A stretch of DNA of 64,000 bases from Ramlibacter montanisoli (GTDB taxonomy: Bacteria; Pseudomonadota; Gammaproteobacteria; Burkholderiales; Burkholderiaceae_C), in contig NZ_JABFCS010000001.1 of the NCBI RefSeq assembly GCF_013087525.1, positions 2,790,001-2,854,000 of the forward strand, written 5' to 3'. Shown here one piece after another: positions 10,595-18,890 of this stretch. The notes beneath the pieces are model-generated. The model saw nothing but the letters and a program-made list of their open reading frames with translations. It searched no databases and had not been told where the DNA came from. A program made the position numbers and the translations under genes. Positions within the stretch are counted from its first letter, which is position 1. Every line of letters begins with the position of its first letter.

Positions 10595-12325
10595 CTAGGC
10601 TTTCGGGACGGTGCCCTTGGTCTCCGGCGCTGCCAGGAAGTCGAAGTCCACGCCCTTGTCCGCCTGCGTCACGGTCGCCAGGAACAGCTTGCGATAGCCG
10701 CGCGCGGCCGTGGGCACTTCCACCGGCTGCTCCTTGGCACGTTTCGCCAGTTCCGCATCGGACACCAGCAGGCTGATCTCGCGATTGCTCACGGACAGCC
10801 GGATACGGTCGCCATTGCGCACGTGCGCGAGCGGGCCGCCGACGGCGGACTCGGGCGTGACGTGCAGCACGATGGTGCCGAAGGCCGTGCCGCTCATGCG
10901 ACCGTCGGAGATCCGCACCATGTCCTTCACGCCCTGGCGCGCCAGCTTGCGTGGCAGCGGGATGTAGCCGGCTTCCGGCATGCCCGGTGCGCCCTTGGGA
11001 CCGATGTTCTTCAGCACCAGGATGTCCTCGGCCTTCACGTCGAGGTCGTCGCTGTCGATGCGGGTCGCGAGGTCTTCCAGCCCTTCGAACACCACGGCGC
11101 GGCCCTCGTGCTCCATCAGCTTGGGGTCGGCCGCCGACTGCTTGATGATCGCGCCGCCCGGTGCCAGGTTGCCCTGCAGCACCGCGATGCCGCCTTGCGG
11201 ATAGATCGGGTTCGCGAACGGGCGCACCACGTCCTGCTTGAACGGCGGCGCGGCGCGCTCCAGCTCCTCGCCCAGCGTGCGGCCGGTGACGGTCAGCGCA
11301 TCCAGGTGCAGCAGCGGCTTCAGTTCGCGCAGCAGCGTGGCCATGCCACCGGCGGCATCGAAGTGCTCCATGTAGTGCTGGCCCGAGGGCTTCAGGTCCA
11401 GCAGCACCGGCGTCTCGCGGCCCATGCGGTCCAGCGCCTTCAGGTCCACCTCGAAGCCCAGGCGGCCGGCGATGGCGGTGAGGTGCACGATGGCGTTGGT
11501 GGAGCCGCCGATGGCCAGCAGCACGCGCATCGCGTTCTCGAAGGCCTTCTCGGTCAGCACCTTGTCGATGGTCAGGCGGCTCTTGGCCATCTGCACCACG
11601 ACGGTCCCGGTCTGCTCGGCGACCCGCATGCGCGCGGCCGTCACGGCCGGCGGCGAGGCGCCGCCCGGCACCGTCATGCCCAGCGCTTCGGCGATGCAGG
11701 CCATGGTGCTCGCCGTGCCCATCACCGAGCAGGTGCCGATGCTGGGCACCAGCTGGTTGTTGACGTCGGCGATCTCCTGCGCGTCGATCTCCTCGGCGCG
11801 GAACTTGCCCCAGTAGCGGCGGCAGTCGGTGCAGGCGCCCACGGTTTCGCCGCGGTGCGATCCGGTCAGCATCGAGCCGGTGATCAGCTGGATGGCCGGC
11901 AGCCCCGCCGAGGCCGCCCCCATCAGCTGCGCCGGCACCGTCTTGTCGCAGCCGCCGATCAGCACCACCGCGTCCATCGGCTGCGCCCGCAGCATCTCCT
12001 CGGTGTCCATGGACATGAGGTTGCGCAGGTACATGCTGGTGGGCGCCGCGAAGCTCTCGCCGATCGAGATCGTCGGGAACTTCACCGGCAGGCCGCCGGC
12101 CAGCATGATCCCGCGCTGCACCGCCTCCACCAGCTGCGGCATGTTGCCGTGGCAGGGGTTGTAGCCGCTGCCGGTGTCGGTGATGCCGATCACCGGACGG
12201 TCGAGCGCGTTGTCGGTCAGGCCCGCGCCCTTGATGAAGGCCTTGCGCAGGAAGAGCGAGAAGCCGGCGTCACCGTAGTTGGTGAGGCCCTTCTTCATGC
12301 CGGTGCTGTCGTCGGGTTTCGTCAT
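10595..12325 (-). CDS. IlvD/Edd-family dehydratase, sugar-acid type
   Basis: 576 residues. This family of iron-sulfur dehydratases removes water from 2,3-dihydroxy acids or aldonic acids. The three cysteines expected to bind the cluster are C58 (NPCHG), C126 (GGCDKTVPA) and C199 (GTCSVMGTASTM). Length and the neighbouring DapA-family gene and TTT receptor fit an arabinonate/xylonate-type dehydratase better than biosynthetic dihydroxy-acid dehydratase, but this is inference. It starts 4 bp after the stop of the upstream TTT receptor gene on the same strand, so the two are co-transcribed. No frame break is seen. Confidence 0.85.
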   Translation of the reverse strand: MTKPDDSTGMKKGLTNYGDAGFSLFLRKAFIKGAGLTDNALDRPVIGITDTGSGYNPCHGNMPQLVEAVQRGIMLAGGLPVKFPTISIGESFAAPTSMYLRNLMSMDTEEMLRAQPMDAVVLIGGCDKTVPAQLMGAASAGLPAIQLITGSMLTGSHRGETVGACTDCRRYWGKFRAEEIDAQEIADVNNQLVPSIGTCSVMGTASTMACIAEALGMTVPGGASPPAVTAARMRVAEQTGTVVVQMAKSRLTIDKVLTEKAFENAMRVLLAIGGSTNAIVHLTAIAGRLGFEVDLKALDRMGRETPVLLDLKPSGQHYMEHFDAAGGMATLLRELKPLLHLDALTVTGRTLGEELERAAPPFKQDVVRPFANPIYPQGGIAVLQGNLAPGGAIIKQSAADPKLMEHEGRAVVFEGLEDLATRIDSDDLDVKAEDILVLKNIGPKGAPGMPEAGYIPLPRKLARQGVKDMVRISDGRMSGTAFGTIVLHVTPESAVGGPLAHVRNGDRIRLSVSNREISLLVSDAELAKRAKEQPVEVPTAARGYRKLFLATVTQADKGVDFDFLAAPETKGTVPKA

Positions 12326-12329
12326 GGTG

Positions 12330-13313
12330 TCATTCGTCGGCCTTCACGCCGGTCTCGTCGATCACTTTCGACCACTTGGCCAGTTCCGCCCGCAGCCGCG
12401 CGGAGGCTTCCGCCGGCGTCTGCGGCGCCAGGGTGTACACGCCCTGCTGCAGGAACTGCTCCTTGGCCGCCGGGTCCTGCATGATTTTGCCGATCTCCGC
12501 GTTCAGGCGGGCCAGCACGTCGGCGGGAGTGCCGGTCGGCGCCATCACGCCGAAGGTGGACACCACGTCGAAGTCCTTCCAGCCCGACTCGTTGACGGTC
12601 GGCACGTCGGGCAGCATGGAGATGCGCGTCGGCGTGGTGACGGCCAGCGCGCGCAGCTTGCCGGCCTTGACCTGCTGCAGGGCCGCGGGCACGGTCTCGG
12701 CCGCCATTAGCACCTGGCCGCCGACCAGGTCGGTCATCGCCGGGCCGCTGCCCTTGTAGGGCACGTGGATCATGTCGGCGCCGCTTTGCACGCGGAACAT
12801 CTCCACGGCCATGCGCTGCGGCGCGCCGGCGCCGGAGGACGCGTAGGTCAGCTTCTTGGGATTGGCCTTGGCGAAGCTCACCAGCTGCTGGAAGCTGGTT
12901 GCCGGCACCGAGGGGTGCACCACGAAGACCAGCGGCACGTAGCCCACCACCTGCACCGGCACCAGGTCCTTCTGCAGGTCGTACGCCAGCTTGCCGCGCT
13001 CCAGGCGCGCCATCGTGGAGTGCGAGGTCATGGCCGCCATCAGCAGCGTGTAGCCGTCGGGCTTGGCCTTGGCGACGAGGTCGGCGCCGATGTTGCCGCC
13101 GGCGCCGCCGCGGTTGTCGACGACCACCTGCTGGCCGAGCGCCGTGGACAGGCGCTGCGCCACGATGCGGCCGATCACGTCGGTGGCGCCGCCGGGCGGG
13201 TAAGGCACCACCAGTTTGATCGGGTGGTCGGGCCAGGCGGCCAGCGCGGCGGCGGGCAGCAGGGCGGCGGCGGTGAAGGCGGCGCAGAGGGCGCGCCTGA
13301 GGATCTGGGGCAT
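12330..13313 (-). CDS. TTT-family periplasmic receptor (Bug protein)
   Basis: 327 residues with a Sec signal peptide (cleavage near LAA-WPDH). The Bug fold signatures are present: PIKLVVPYPPGGATDVIGR, VVDNRGGAGGNIGADLVAK, LPDVPTVNESGWKDFDVV and PTGTPADVLARLNAEIGKI. It is first in a minus-strand operon with the IlvD-type dehydratase and possibly the aldo/keto reductase. The likely ligand is a sugar acid or related carboxylate. The partner membrane proteins TctA/TctB are absent from the window. Confidence 0.92.
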   Translation of the reverse strand: MPQILRRALCAAFTAAALLPAAALAAWPDHPIKLVVPYPPGGATDVIGRIVAQRLSTALGQQVVVDNRGGAGGNIGADLVAKAKPDGYTLLMAAMTSHSTMARLERGKLAYDLQKDLVPVQVVGYVPLVFVVHPSVPATSFQQLVSFAKANPKKLTYASSGAGAPQRMAVEMFRVQSGADMIHVPYKGSGPAMTDLVGGQVLMAAETVPAALQQVKAGKLRALAVTTPTRISMLPDVPTVNESGWKDFDVVSTFGVMAPTGTPADVLARLNAEIGKIMQDPAAKEQFLQQGVYTLAPQTPAEASARLRAELAKWSKVIDETGVKADE

Positions 13314-13389
13314 GTTGTCTCCTGTGGGTTTGGTGTTTGGAATGCTCCAGCTGCGCAGTGTGGCGCCCCGCCGTGCAGGGGAAACACGC

Positions 13390-13418
13390 TTGTCCTATCT
13401 TCAAACAAAAAATACTTT
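13390..13418 (+). promoter_or_regulatory. Candidate sigma70-type promoter for the DapA-family gene
   Basis: TTGTCC at 13390-13395 and TACTTT at 13413-13418 are separated by 17 bp, in an AT-rich patch unlike the surrounding DNA. It lies 28 bp before the ATG at 13446, in the divergent spacer between the TTT receptor and the DapA-family gene. This is pattern matching only. Confidence 0.4.
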
Positions 13419-13445
13419 GCGTTCCCGTTCCGCACAATCCGCAGC

Positions 13446-14377
13446 ATGACCGCCGCCACACCCCGCCTGCAGGGCGTCCTTTCGCCCGTCCTCACCCCCT
13501 TCGGCGCCGACTACAAGCCGGACCCCGACCGCTTCATCCGCCACTGCCGCTGGCTGCTGGACCAGGAAGTGGGGCTGGCGATCTTCGGCACCAACTCCGA
13601 GGCCAACTCGATGTCGGTGGCGGAGAAGCGCGCACTGTTCGACGCGCTGCTGGAAGCGGGCATCCCGCCGGCGCGGCTGATGCCCGGCACCGGCTGCTGC
13701 GCGATCAGCGACTCGATCGAACTCACGAAGCGGGCCGTGCAGGCAGGCGTGGGAGGCGTGCTGATGCTGCCGCCCTTCTACTACAAGGGCGTGAGCGAGG
13801 AAGGCCTGTACCGCAACTTCGCCACCATCATCGACGCGGTGGCCGACGAGCGCCTGCGCGTGTACCTGTACCACATCCCCCGGTGTCCAGCGTGCCCATT
13901 CCGCGCGGCGTGGTCGCCCGCCTGCTCAAGTCCTATCCCGGCATCGTCGCGGGCATGAAGGACAGCGGCGGCGACTGGAAGCACACCCAGGCCATGATCG
14001 AGGAGTTCGGGCCGCAGGGCTTCGACGTGTTCGCCGGCAGCGAGAACTTCCTGCTGGCCGACCTGCGCGCGGGCGGCCCCGGCTGCATCACGGCCACGGC
14101 GAACGTGAACCCCACGGCGATCGTCCAGCTTTACAAGACCTGGAAGCAGGCCGACGCCGACGACCAGCAGAAGAAGCTGGACGCCACGCGGGCGGCCTTC
14201 GCCCAGTTCCCGCTGATCCCGGCCATGAAAGCGGCGATCGCCTGGAAGACCGACCGGCAGGACTGGGTGCACGTGCGCCCGCCCCTGGTGGACCTGGGCG
14301 CCGAGCAACAGCAGACCTTGCGCGCCTCGCTCGACCAGGTCGGCTTCACCATGCCCAAGGCCGCCGCGCTGGCCTGA
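13446..14377 (+). CDS. DapA-family lyase/dehydratase (frame break)
   Basis: About 310 residues when restored. Members of the dihydrodipicolinate synthase/N-acetylneuraminate lyase family are TIM-barrel Schiff-base enzymes. Visible signatures are LSPVLTPFGADYKPD, GTNSEANSMS, MLPPFYYKG, the tyrosine motif YLYHIP and the Schiff-base lysine in GMKDSGGDW. The frame breaks at the C-run 13877-13881, where five C are seen and six restore YHIPPVSSVPIPRG. It is divergent from a TTT receptor and IlvD-type dehydratase. Together they resemble an oxidative pentose route: an aldonate dehydratase followed by a 2-keto-3-deoxy acid dehydratase or aldolase. The precise substrate is unproven. Confidence 0.85.
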
Positions 14378-14383
14378 GCCGCG

Positions 14384-14400
14384 GCCGGGAGCCGCCCGGC
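14384..14400 (+). terminator. Short GC hairpin after the DapA-family gene
   Basis: GCCGGG at 14384-14389 pairs with CCCGGC at 14395-14400 around a 5-base loop, 7 bp after the stop codon. No T-run follows, so termination by this hairpin alone is uncertain. Confidence 0.3.
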
Positions 14401-14402
14401 GT

Positions 14403-14468
14403 TTGCGCTGGATCAAGCCGGCGGGGCCTGCCGGCCGTCCGCGCGGGGCGACCGGTGATCTGCGTCAA
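14403..14468 (+). promoter_or_regulatory. Two FNR/ANR-like boxes upstream of a small ORF
   Basis: The FNR consensus is TTGAT-N4-ATCAA. TTGCGCTGGATCAA at 14403-14416 matches one half perfectly and the other partly. GTGATCTGCGTCAA at 14455-14468 matches four of five in each half. Their centres are 52 bp apart. The position upstream of the ORF at 14504 suggests oxygen-responsive control. No binding evidence exists. Confidence 0.45.
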
Positions 14469-14503
14469 GATCGCCGGCGCCCTGCCGCTTTCTACTCACG
14501 TCC

Positions 14504-14725
14504 ATGACGCCGAGGCCCTTCCCGATGTGCCCCGACCAGCGCGCGACGCTGGCGGAATTCGAGCGCCTGCACGCCCAGTGGCGGGCGGCGAGCGAGGCGG
14601 CCGACGCCATCGAGTGCACGGTCTACGCCGACGGCCCGCAGGGCCACCGGCTGCTGCAGCAGCGCCTGGCCGCCGACCGCGTGCACCAGCAGGCCATGCA
14701 GCTGCTGCGCGACCGGCCGATCTGA
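14504..14725 (+). CDS. Small hypothetical protein, 73 aa
   Basis: A short reading frame from ATG 14504, or from the in-frame ATG at 14525, encoding 73 or 66 residues. The sequence is hydrophilic and probably helical (ATLAEFERLHAQWRAASEAA), with no signal peptide, transmembrane segment or recognised domain. No strong ribosome-binding site is visible. It is supported mainly by its position 35 bp behind two FNR-like boxes and by the lack of a competing frame. I do not recognise the family. Confidence 0.5.
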   Translation: MTPRPFPMCPDQRATLAEFERLHAQWRAASEAADAIECTVYADGPQGHRLLQQRLAADRVHQQAMQLLRDRPI

Positions 14726-14885
14726 GCGTCGGCGTCGGCGTCCGCGCCCGCCCCTCCAGCCCGCGAGCAAGCGGCAAAACCTCCCTCTGTTCACCGCATT
14801 GAGCCCGGCCGTGCTGCCCGACAATGGCAGCCTGAGTCGCGGGCATCCGTCCGCGTCCGCAGTCTGAATCGAGAGGACGAGGGAA

Positions 14886-15354
14886 ATGAACCGCAAGCAA
14901 GCTATCAAGCTGGCCCTGGCCGCGTGTGCCGTGGCCGTCGGCGGCGCCGCCATGGCGCAGGACGCAGCGACCGAGAAGGAAGCCGTGGCGATGGTCAAGA
15001 AGGGCGTGGCCTACATCAAGGCCAACGGCCACGACAAAGGGCTTCGCCGAGATCACCCGCCGCGACAGCAAGGAATTCCACGACCGCGACCTGTACCTGG
15101 CCGTGCACCGCATGGACGGCACCGCCGTGGCCCATGGCACCAACGAGAAGATGGTGGGCAAGAACTTCATCGAGATCAAGGACATGGACGGCAAGGAGTA
15201 CATCAAGGAGCGCGTCTCCCTGGCGCAGTCCAAGGGCACCTTCTGGACCGACTACAAGTTCAACAACCCGGTGACCAAGAAGATCGAGCCGAAGACCGCC
15301 TACTGCGAACGCCTGGACGACTACATCGTCTGCGGCGGCATCTACAAGAAGTGA
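14886..15354 (+). CDS. Periplasmic single-Cache-domain protein (frame break)
   Basis: About 155 residues. A Sec signal peptide ends near GGAAMAQ. The rest reads as a small Cache sensor domain of the type that binds small ligands: MVKKGVAYIKANGHDKGFAEIT, then YLAVHRMDGTAVAHGTNEKMVGKNF and YCERLDDYIVCGGIYKK. The frame breaks near 15037, where an extra A in AAAGG shifts the frame; removing it restores the domain. There is no transmembrane segment after the signal peptide and no attached output domain, so it is probably a soluble periplasmic binding protein. The RBS GAGGACGAGGG lies just before the ATG. It precedes the flagellar regulator group. Confidence 0.8.
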
Positions 15355-15368
15355 GTCCCGGGGCGGGG

Positions 15369-15668
15369 ATGACCAGCCTGGACGAAGTCCTCGCCTGCTA
15401 CGGTGAACTGGCCGGCACGGTCGCGCGCATGGTCGAACTGGCGCGCGCCCGCCGCTGGGACGCCCTGCCCGGCCTGGATGCGCACTGCAGCAGCCTCGTG
15501 GGCCGGCTGCGCGAGATGGACGGGGACGCGCTCTCCGGCATCGAGCGCTCGCGCCTCGCGGCGCTGGCCAGCCGCATCCGCTCGGACCAGGAAGCCCTGA
15601 GCTCCCTGGTGCGGCCCCAGTTCGTGCACCTGGTGCAACGCATGGCGGAACTGCAGCGCGCGTCCTGA
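15369..15668 (+). CDS. FliT-like flagellar export chaperone/regulator
   Basis: 99 residues from ATG 15369 (MTSLDEVLACYGELAGTVARM). It is a short all-helical protein with the pattern of FliT-type proteins, which chaperone the filament cap FliD and inhibit FlhDC in enterobacteria. Similarity is weak by eye, and the call rests partly on position: flhC begins 33 bp downstream and flhD follows. It starts 14 bp after the Cache gene, so all may be co-transcribed. An unrelated helical protein is possible. Confidence 0.6.
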   Translation: MTSLDEVLACYGELAGTVARMVELARARRWDALPGLDAHCSSLVGRLREMDGDALSGIERSRLAALASRIRSDQEALSSLVRPQFVHLVQRMAELQRAS

Positions 15669-15701
15669 CACAATCGCCGTTCCACACGGGACGGGATTGG
15701 G

Positions 15702-16253
15702 ATGTCCGGCAAGAGCGTTCTCCAGGAGGCGCGCGAAGTCCAGCTGGCGGTCACGCTGATCGAGCTGGGCGCGCGCCTGCAGTTCATCGAGGCGGAGGTG
15801 AACCTCAGCCGCGAGCGGCTGCTGCGCCTGTACAAGGAGATCAAGGGCACCTCGCCGCCCAAGGGCCTGCTGCCCTTCTCCACCGACTGGTACATGACGT
15901 GGATGGCGAACATCCACGCCTCCATGTTCTACAACAACTACCGGCACATGCTGGCCCACTCGGAAGGCCGGCTCGATGCGCTGGTGAAGGCCTTCCGCAT
16001 GTACCAGGAGCAGGTGCGCACGCACGGCGACGCGCCGGTGCTGGACTTCACGCGCGCGGCCACGCTGGTGAAGTTCTTCGAAAGCGACATGCTGCAGCTG
16101 ACGCAGTGCACCCGCTGCACCGGGCAGTTCGTCACCCATCCCCACGAGAACCAGGCCGGCTACGTGTGCGTGCTGTGCCGCCCGCCCTCGCGGGCCGGCA
16201 AGAAGAAGCGCGTCGCCCACGACGCGCCGGCCGACCCGGGCGAAACCGCCTAG
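15702..16253 (+). CDS. flhC: Flagellar transcriptional regulator FlhC
   Basis: 183 residues. FlhC pairs with FlhD as the heteromeric activator of flagellar class II promoters. The family core is clear (LARLYKEIKG-like LLRLYKEIKGTSPPKGLLPF, then STDWYMTWMANIHASMF). The C-terminal zinc site is complete: C136, C139, C156 and C159 (CTRC and CVLC). It is followed after 155 bp by flhD, the reverse of the usual flhD-flhC order. No structural flagellar genes occur in the window. Confidence 0.95.
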   Translation: MSGKSVLQEAREVQLAVTLIELGARLQFIEAEVNLSRERLLRLYKEIKGTSPPKGLLPFSTDWYMTWMANIHASMFYNNYRHMLAHSEGRLDALVKAFRMYQEQVRTHGDAPVLDFTRAATLVKFFESDMLQLTQCTRCTGQFVTHPHENQAGYVCVLCRPPSRAGKKKRVAHDAPADPGETA

Positions 16254-16408
16254 GAGCCTGCGCCGCTCATCCCCGCTTGCGGCCCGCCGGTCCGGACGGC
16301 GCATCGGGCAGGGAGAGATTCGTCACGGCCGCACCACGCGGGGGATGACACGTGTTGCAGTCCGTAACATGATGTCACACCTTTCGCGATGCCCCAGACG
16401 GAGACCCC

Positions 16409-16738
16409 ATGAGCGCAGTTGATTCCAGCAAGGAAATCGCCGACCTGAACCTGACCTACATGCTTCTCGCGCAGAAGCTGCTGCGCCAGGACAAGGCGGC
16501 GGCGATGCTGCGCCTGGGCATCAGCACCGAGATGGCCGACCTGCTGGTGGGCATGTCGCTGTCCGAGGTGATCAAGATCGCCACCAGCAATTTCGTGCTG
16601 TGCGCCTTCCGCCTGGACGAACTGCCGATCGTGAAGACCGTGATGCAGGGCGACCGCCAGGCTGCGCTGCAGCAGGCCCACATCTCCATCGTGCTCGCCG
16701 GCGCGCAGCACCAGGCCGCCAGTTCCAGCGCCGCCTGA
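16409..16738 (+). CDS. flhD: Flagellar transcriptional regulator FlhD
   Basis: 109 residues, near the usual FlhD length. Family features are DLNLTYMLLAQKLLRQDKAAAMLRLGI near the start and FRLDELPIVKTVMQGDR late in the protein. It forms the DNA-binding activator with FlhC. It lies downstream of flhC rather than upstream, separated by 155 bp that could hold its own promoter; no convincing sigma70 pair was found there. A hairpin follows immediately at 16747. Confidence 0.93.
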   Translation: MSAVDSSKEIADLNLTYMLLAQKLLRQDKAAAMLRLGISTEMADLLVGMSLSEVIKIATSNFVLCAFRLDELPIVKTVMQGDRQAALQQAHISIVLAGAQHQAASSSAA

Positions 16739-16746
16739 GAAAAAAA

Positions 16747-16767
16747 GCCGCCGGGTGCTCCGGCGGC
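16747..16767 (-). terminator. Intrinsic terminator, strongest on the minus strand
   Basis: GCCGCCGG (16747-16754) pairs perfectly with CCGGCGGC (16760-16767). Seven A at 16740-16746 become a T-run after the hairpin on the minus strand, so it terminates the small periplasmic protein gene at 16797-17183. It could also weakly end flhD transcription. Confidence 0.8.
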
Positions 16768-16796
16768 GATTTCCCAACCCCGAATTCCTCGACCGC

Positions 16797-17183
16797 TCAG
16801 GGCTCCTGGCGGATCACGTCGCGCACCGTGAAGCGCACTTCGCGCAGCAGGCTCGCGGTGTTGGCCGTGGTGCCGTAGCCGGTCAGCTGCGCCACGTGGG
16901 CCCAGCGTTGCTGTTCGCCGTCGTGCACCAGCTTCTCGATGGCCGCGCGGATCGTGTAGACGAAGCGCTTGCTGTTGCCATCGGGCGCGCAGTGCACCTC
17001 GGTGCGGATCGCCATGTCCTTGGGCAGGTTCAGGCCCGTGTCCTTGCCGACCTTCTGGATCACTTCGGACAGCTGGCCGGGCGTGACCAGCCTGCAGTCG
17101 TTTTCCTGCATGGCCGAATAGGTGCCGGCCTGGGCGGCTCCGGCCGCAAGGGCCAGCAGGCCCAGCGTCATGGCTTTCTTCAT
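16797..17183 (-). CDS. Hypothetical periplasmic protein, 128 aa
   Basis: 128 residues with a clear Sec signal peptide (MKKAMTLGLLALAAGAAQA-G). The mature part has two cysteines (NDCRLV and VHCAPD), which may form a disulfide, and no recognised domain. Ten residues of basic and polar sequence around DMAIRTEVHC suggest a small beta-rich fold, but this is guesswork. The gene is monocistronic with an intrinsic terminator. Upstream, TAGGGG (17221-17226) and CCCCTA (17230-17235) form a small inverted repeat that could be an operator. Function unknown. Confidence 0.75.
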   Translation of the reverse strand: MKKAMTLGLLALAAGAAQAGTYSAMQENDCRLVTPGQLSEVIQKVGKDTGLNLPKDMAIRTEVHCAPDGNSKRFVYTIRAAIEKLVHDGEQQRWAHVAQLTGYGTTANTASLLREVRFTVRDVIRQEP

Positions 17184-17334
17184 GCGACTCTCTCCTCGTC
17201 CGTTCTTGATGGAGAGAGCTTAGGGGCCGCCCCTAGGATTCAATCAGCGAAACAGGAGGACCTTTCCCCGGCGTCTCCGATGGGCGGGCGCGTGCAGCGA
17301 TGAGCGGCTTATCGTGCAAGGAAGTGATGGGCGG

Positions 17335-18882
17335 TCAGCTCACCACGCCGATGTTCCAGGGCACGAACTCGTGGTCGCCGAGACCGAGCAGCTCGCTCTT
17401 GCTGCGCTCGCCGGAAGCGATGCGCAGCATCAGCTGGAAGATCTCTTCGGCCGTCTCGGGCATGGTCTTGGTGCCGTCGAGGATCTCGCCGCAGTTGTAG
17501 TCCATGTCTTCCGTCAGGCGGCTGTACATGGGCGTGTTGGTGGCGAGCTTGATCGAAGGCACCGGCTTGGCGCCGAACATGGAGCCGCGGCCGGTGGTGA
17601 ACATGATCATGTTGGCGCCGCCTGCGATCTGGCCGGTGGCGGAGCACGGGTCGAAGCCGGGCGTGTCCATGAAGACGAAGCCGTTCTGCTTCACCGGCTC
17701 GGCGTAGCGGTAGACCTCCATCAGGCCCGTGGTGCCGCCCTTCATCGAGGAGCCCAGGGACTTCTCGAAGATGTTGGCCAGGCCGCCCGTGTTGTTCCCC
17801 GGGCTCACCGCCCCGTTGATCTGCACGTCGCGGCCGGGCGAGTATTCGTCCTTCCACCAGCGGATGCGCTCGATCAGCTTCTCGCCGACGGCGCGGCTGA
17901 CCGCGCGGCGCGTCAGCGTGTGCTCCACGCCGTAGATCTCGGGCGTCTCCGACAGGATCGCGGTGCCGCCGTGTCGCACCAGGATGTCCATGGCCGCACC
18001 GAGCGCCGGGTTGGCGGTGATCGAGGAGAAGCCGTCGGAGCCGCCGCACTGCAGGCCGATCTTCAGGTGGCTGGCCGGCACCGGCACGCGCACCACGTCA
18101 TTGGCGCGCGGCAGCATCTTCTTCACGGCTTCGACCGCCGCTTCGATGGTCTTGCGCGTTCCGCCGGACTCCTGCATCACGAAGGTCTGCAGGCGCGGAT
18201 TCGCTTCCAGCTTCTCCTGCGCGAGCAGGCCGGACAGCTGGTTGCGCTCGCAGCCCAGGCCGATGATCAGCACGCCCGCGAAGTTCGGGTGCTTGGCGAA
18301 GCCACCGAGCGTGCGCCGCAGCAGGTCCATCGGCTCGCCGCTCATTTCCATGCCGCAACCCAGGCCGTGCGACAGGCCCACCACGCCGTCGATGTTCGGA
18401 TAGTCCGCCAGCCGTTCCTCGGTGAACCATTCCGCCACCTTGTGCACCACCGTCGCCGAGCAGTTCACGGTGGACAGGATGCCGATGAAGTTGCGCGTGC
18501 CCACCTGGCCGTCGGGCCGCACGTAGCCCATGAACTTCGCCCGCTGCGCTTCCGGCAGCACCGGCGTCTCCACGTACTCCTTGCCGTAGGCGTAGTCGCG
18601 GTCGAACTCGCGGAAGCTGACGTTGTGCGAGTGCACGTAGGTGCCCGCCGCGATGTCCACGGCCGCGAAGCCGATGCACACGTTGTACTTCAGGATCGCC
18701 TCGCCGGCCTGGATCGCGCGCGCGGCGATCTTGTGGCCCGCCGGCACCTGGCTGCGGCTGGTGAAGCCTTCGCTGGGCACGGCGGTGCCGATGGCCACGT
18801 CCACCCGCGCCACCACCACGTTGTCCTTGGGATGCAGGCGGATGATGGGGCCGGCGACCTTCTTGGCGGAGAGTTCGATCAT
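17335..18882 (-). CDS. UxaA-family (altronate/galactarate-type) dehydratase
   Basis: 515 residues from ATG 18882 (MIELSAKKVAGPIIRLHP). The N-terminal SAF-like domain covers about residues 1-90 (DNVVVARVDVAIGTAVPSEG). The large UxaA domain follows, with GYVRPDGQVGTRNFIGI, LGCERNQLSG, GLQCGGSDGFS, SPGNNTGGL, DPCSATGQIAGGAN and IKLATNTPMY. This family dehydrates sugar acids such as altronate or galactarate in an iron-dependent reaction. It lies 8 bp after a TTT receptor gene and is under the divergent LysR regulator. Which sugar acid is used is not determined by sequence alone. Confidence 0.9.
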   Translation of the reverse strand: MIELSAKKVAGPIIRLHPKDNVVVARVDVAIGTAVPSEGFTSRSQVPAGHKIAARAIQAGEAILKYNVCIGFAAVDIAAGTYVHSHNVSFREFDRDYAYGKEYVETPVLPEAQRAKFMGYVRPDGQVGTRNFIGILSTVNCSATVVHKVAEWFTEERLADYPNIDGVVGLSHGLGCGMEMSGEPMDLLRRTLGGFAKHPNFAGVLIIGLGCERNQLSGLLAQEKLEANPRLQTFVMQESGGTRKTIEAAVEAVKKMLPRANDVVRVPVPASHLKIGLQCGGSDGFSSITANPALGAAMDILVRHGGTAILSETPEIYGVEHTLTRRAVSRAVGEKLIERIRWWKDEYSPGRDVQINGAVSPGNNTGGLANIFEKSLGSSMKGGTTGLMEVYRYAEPVKQNGFVFMDTPGFDPCSATGQIAGGANMIMFTTGRGSMFGAKPVPSIKLATNTPMYSRLTEDMDYNCGEILDGTKTMPETAEEIFQLMLRIASGERSKSELLGLGDHEFVPWNIGVVS

Positions 18883-18890
18883 GGTGGTGC

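Noticed and set aside
16254-16408. A clear sigma70 promoter for flhD in the flhC-flhD gap
   Set aside because: No -35/-10 pair with suitable spacing was convincing.
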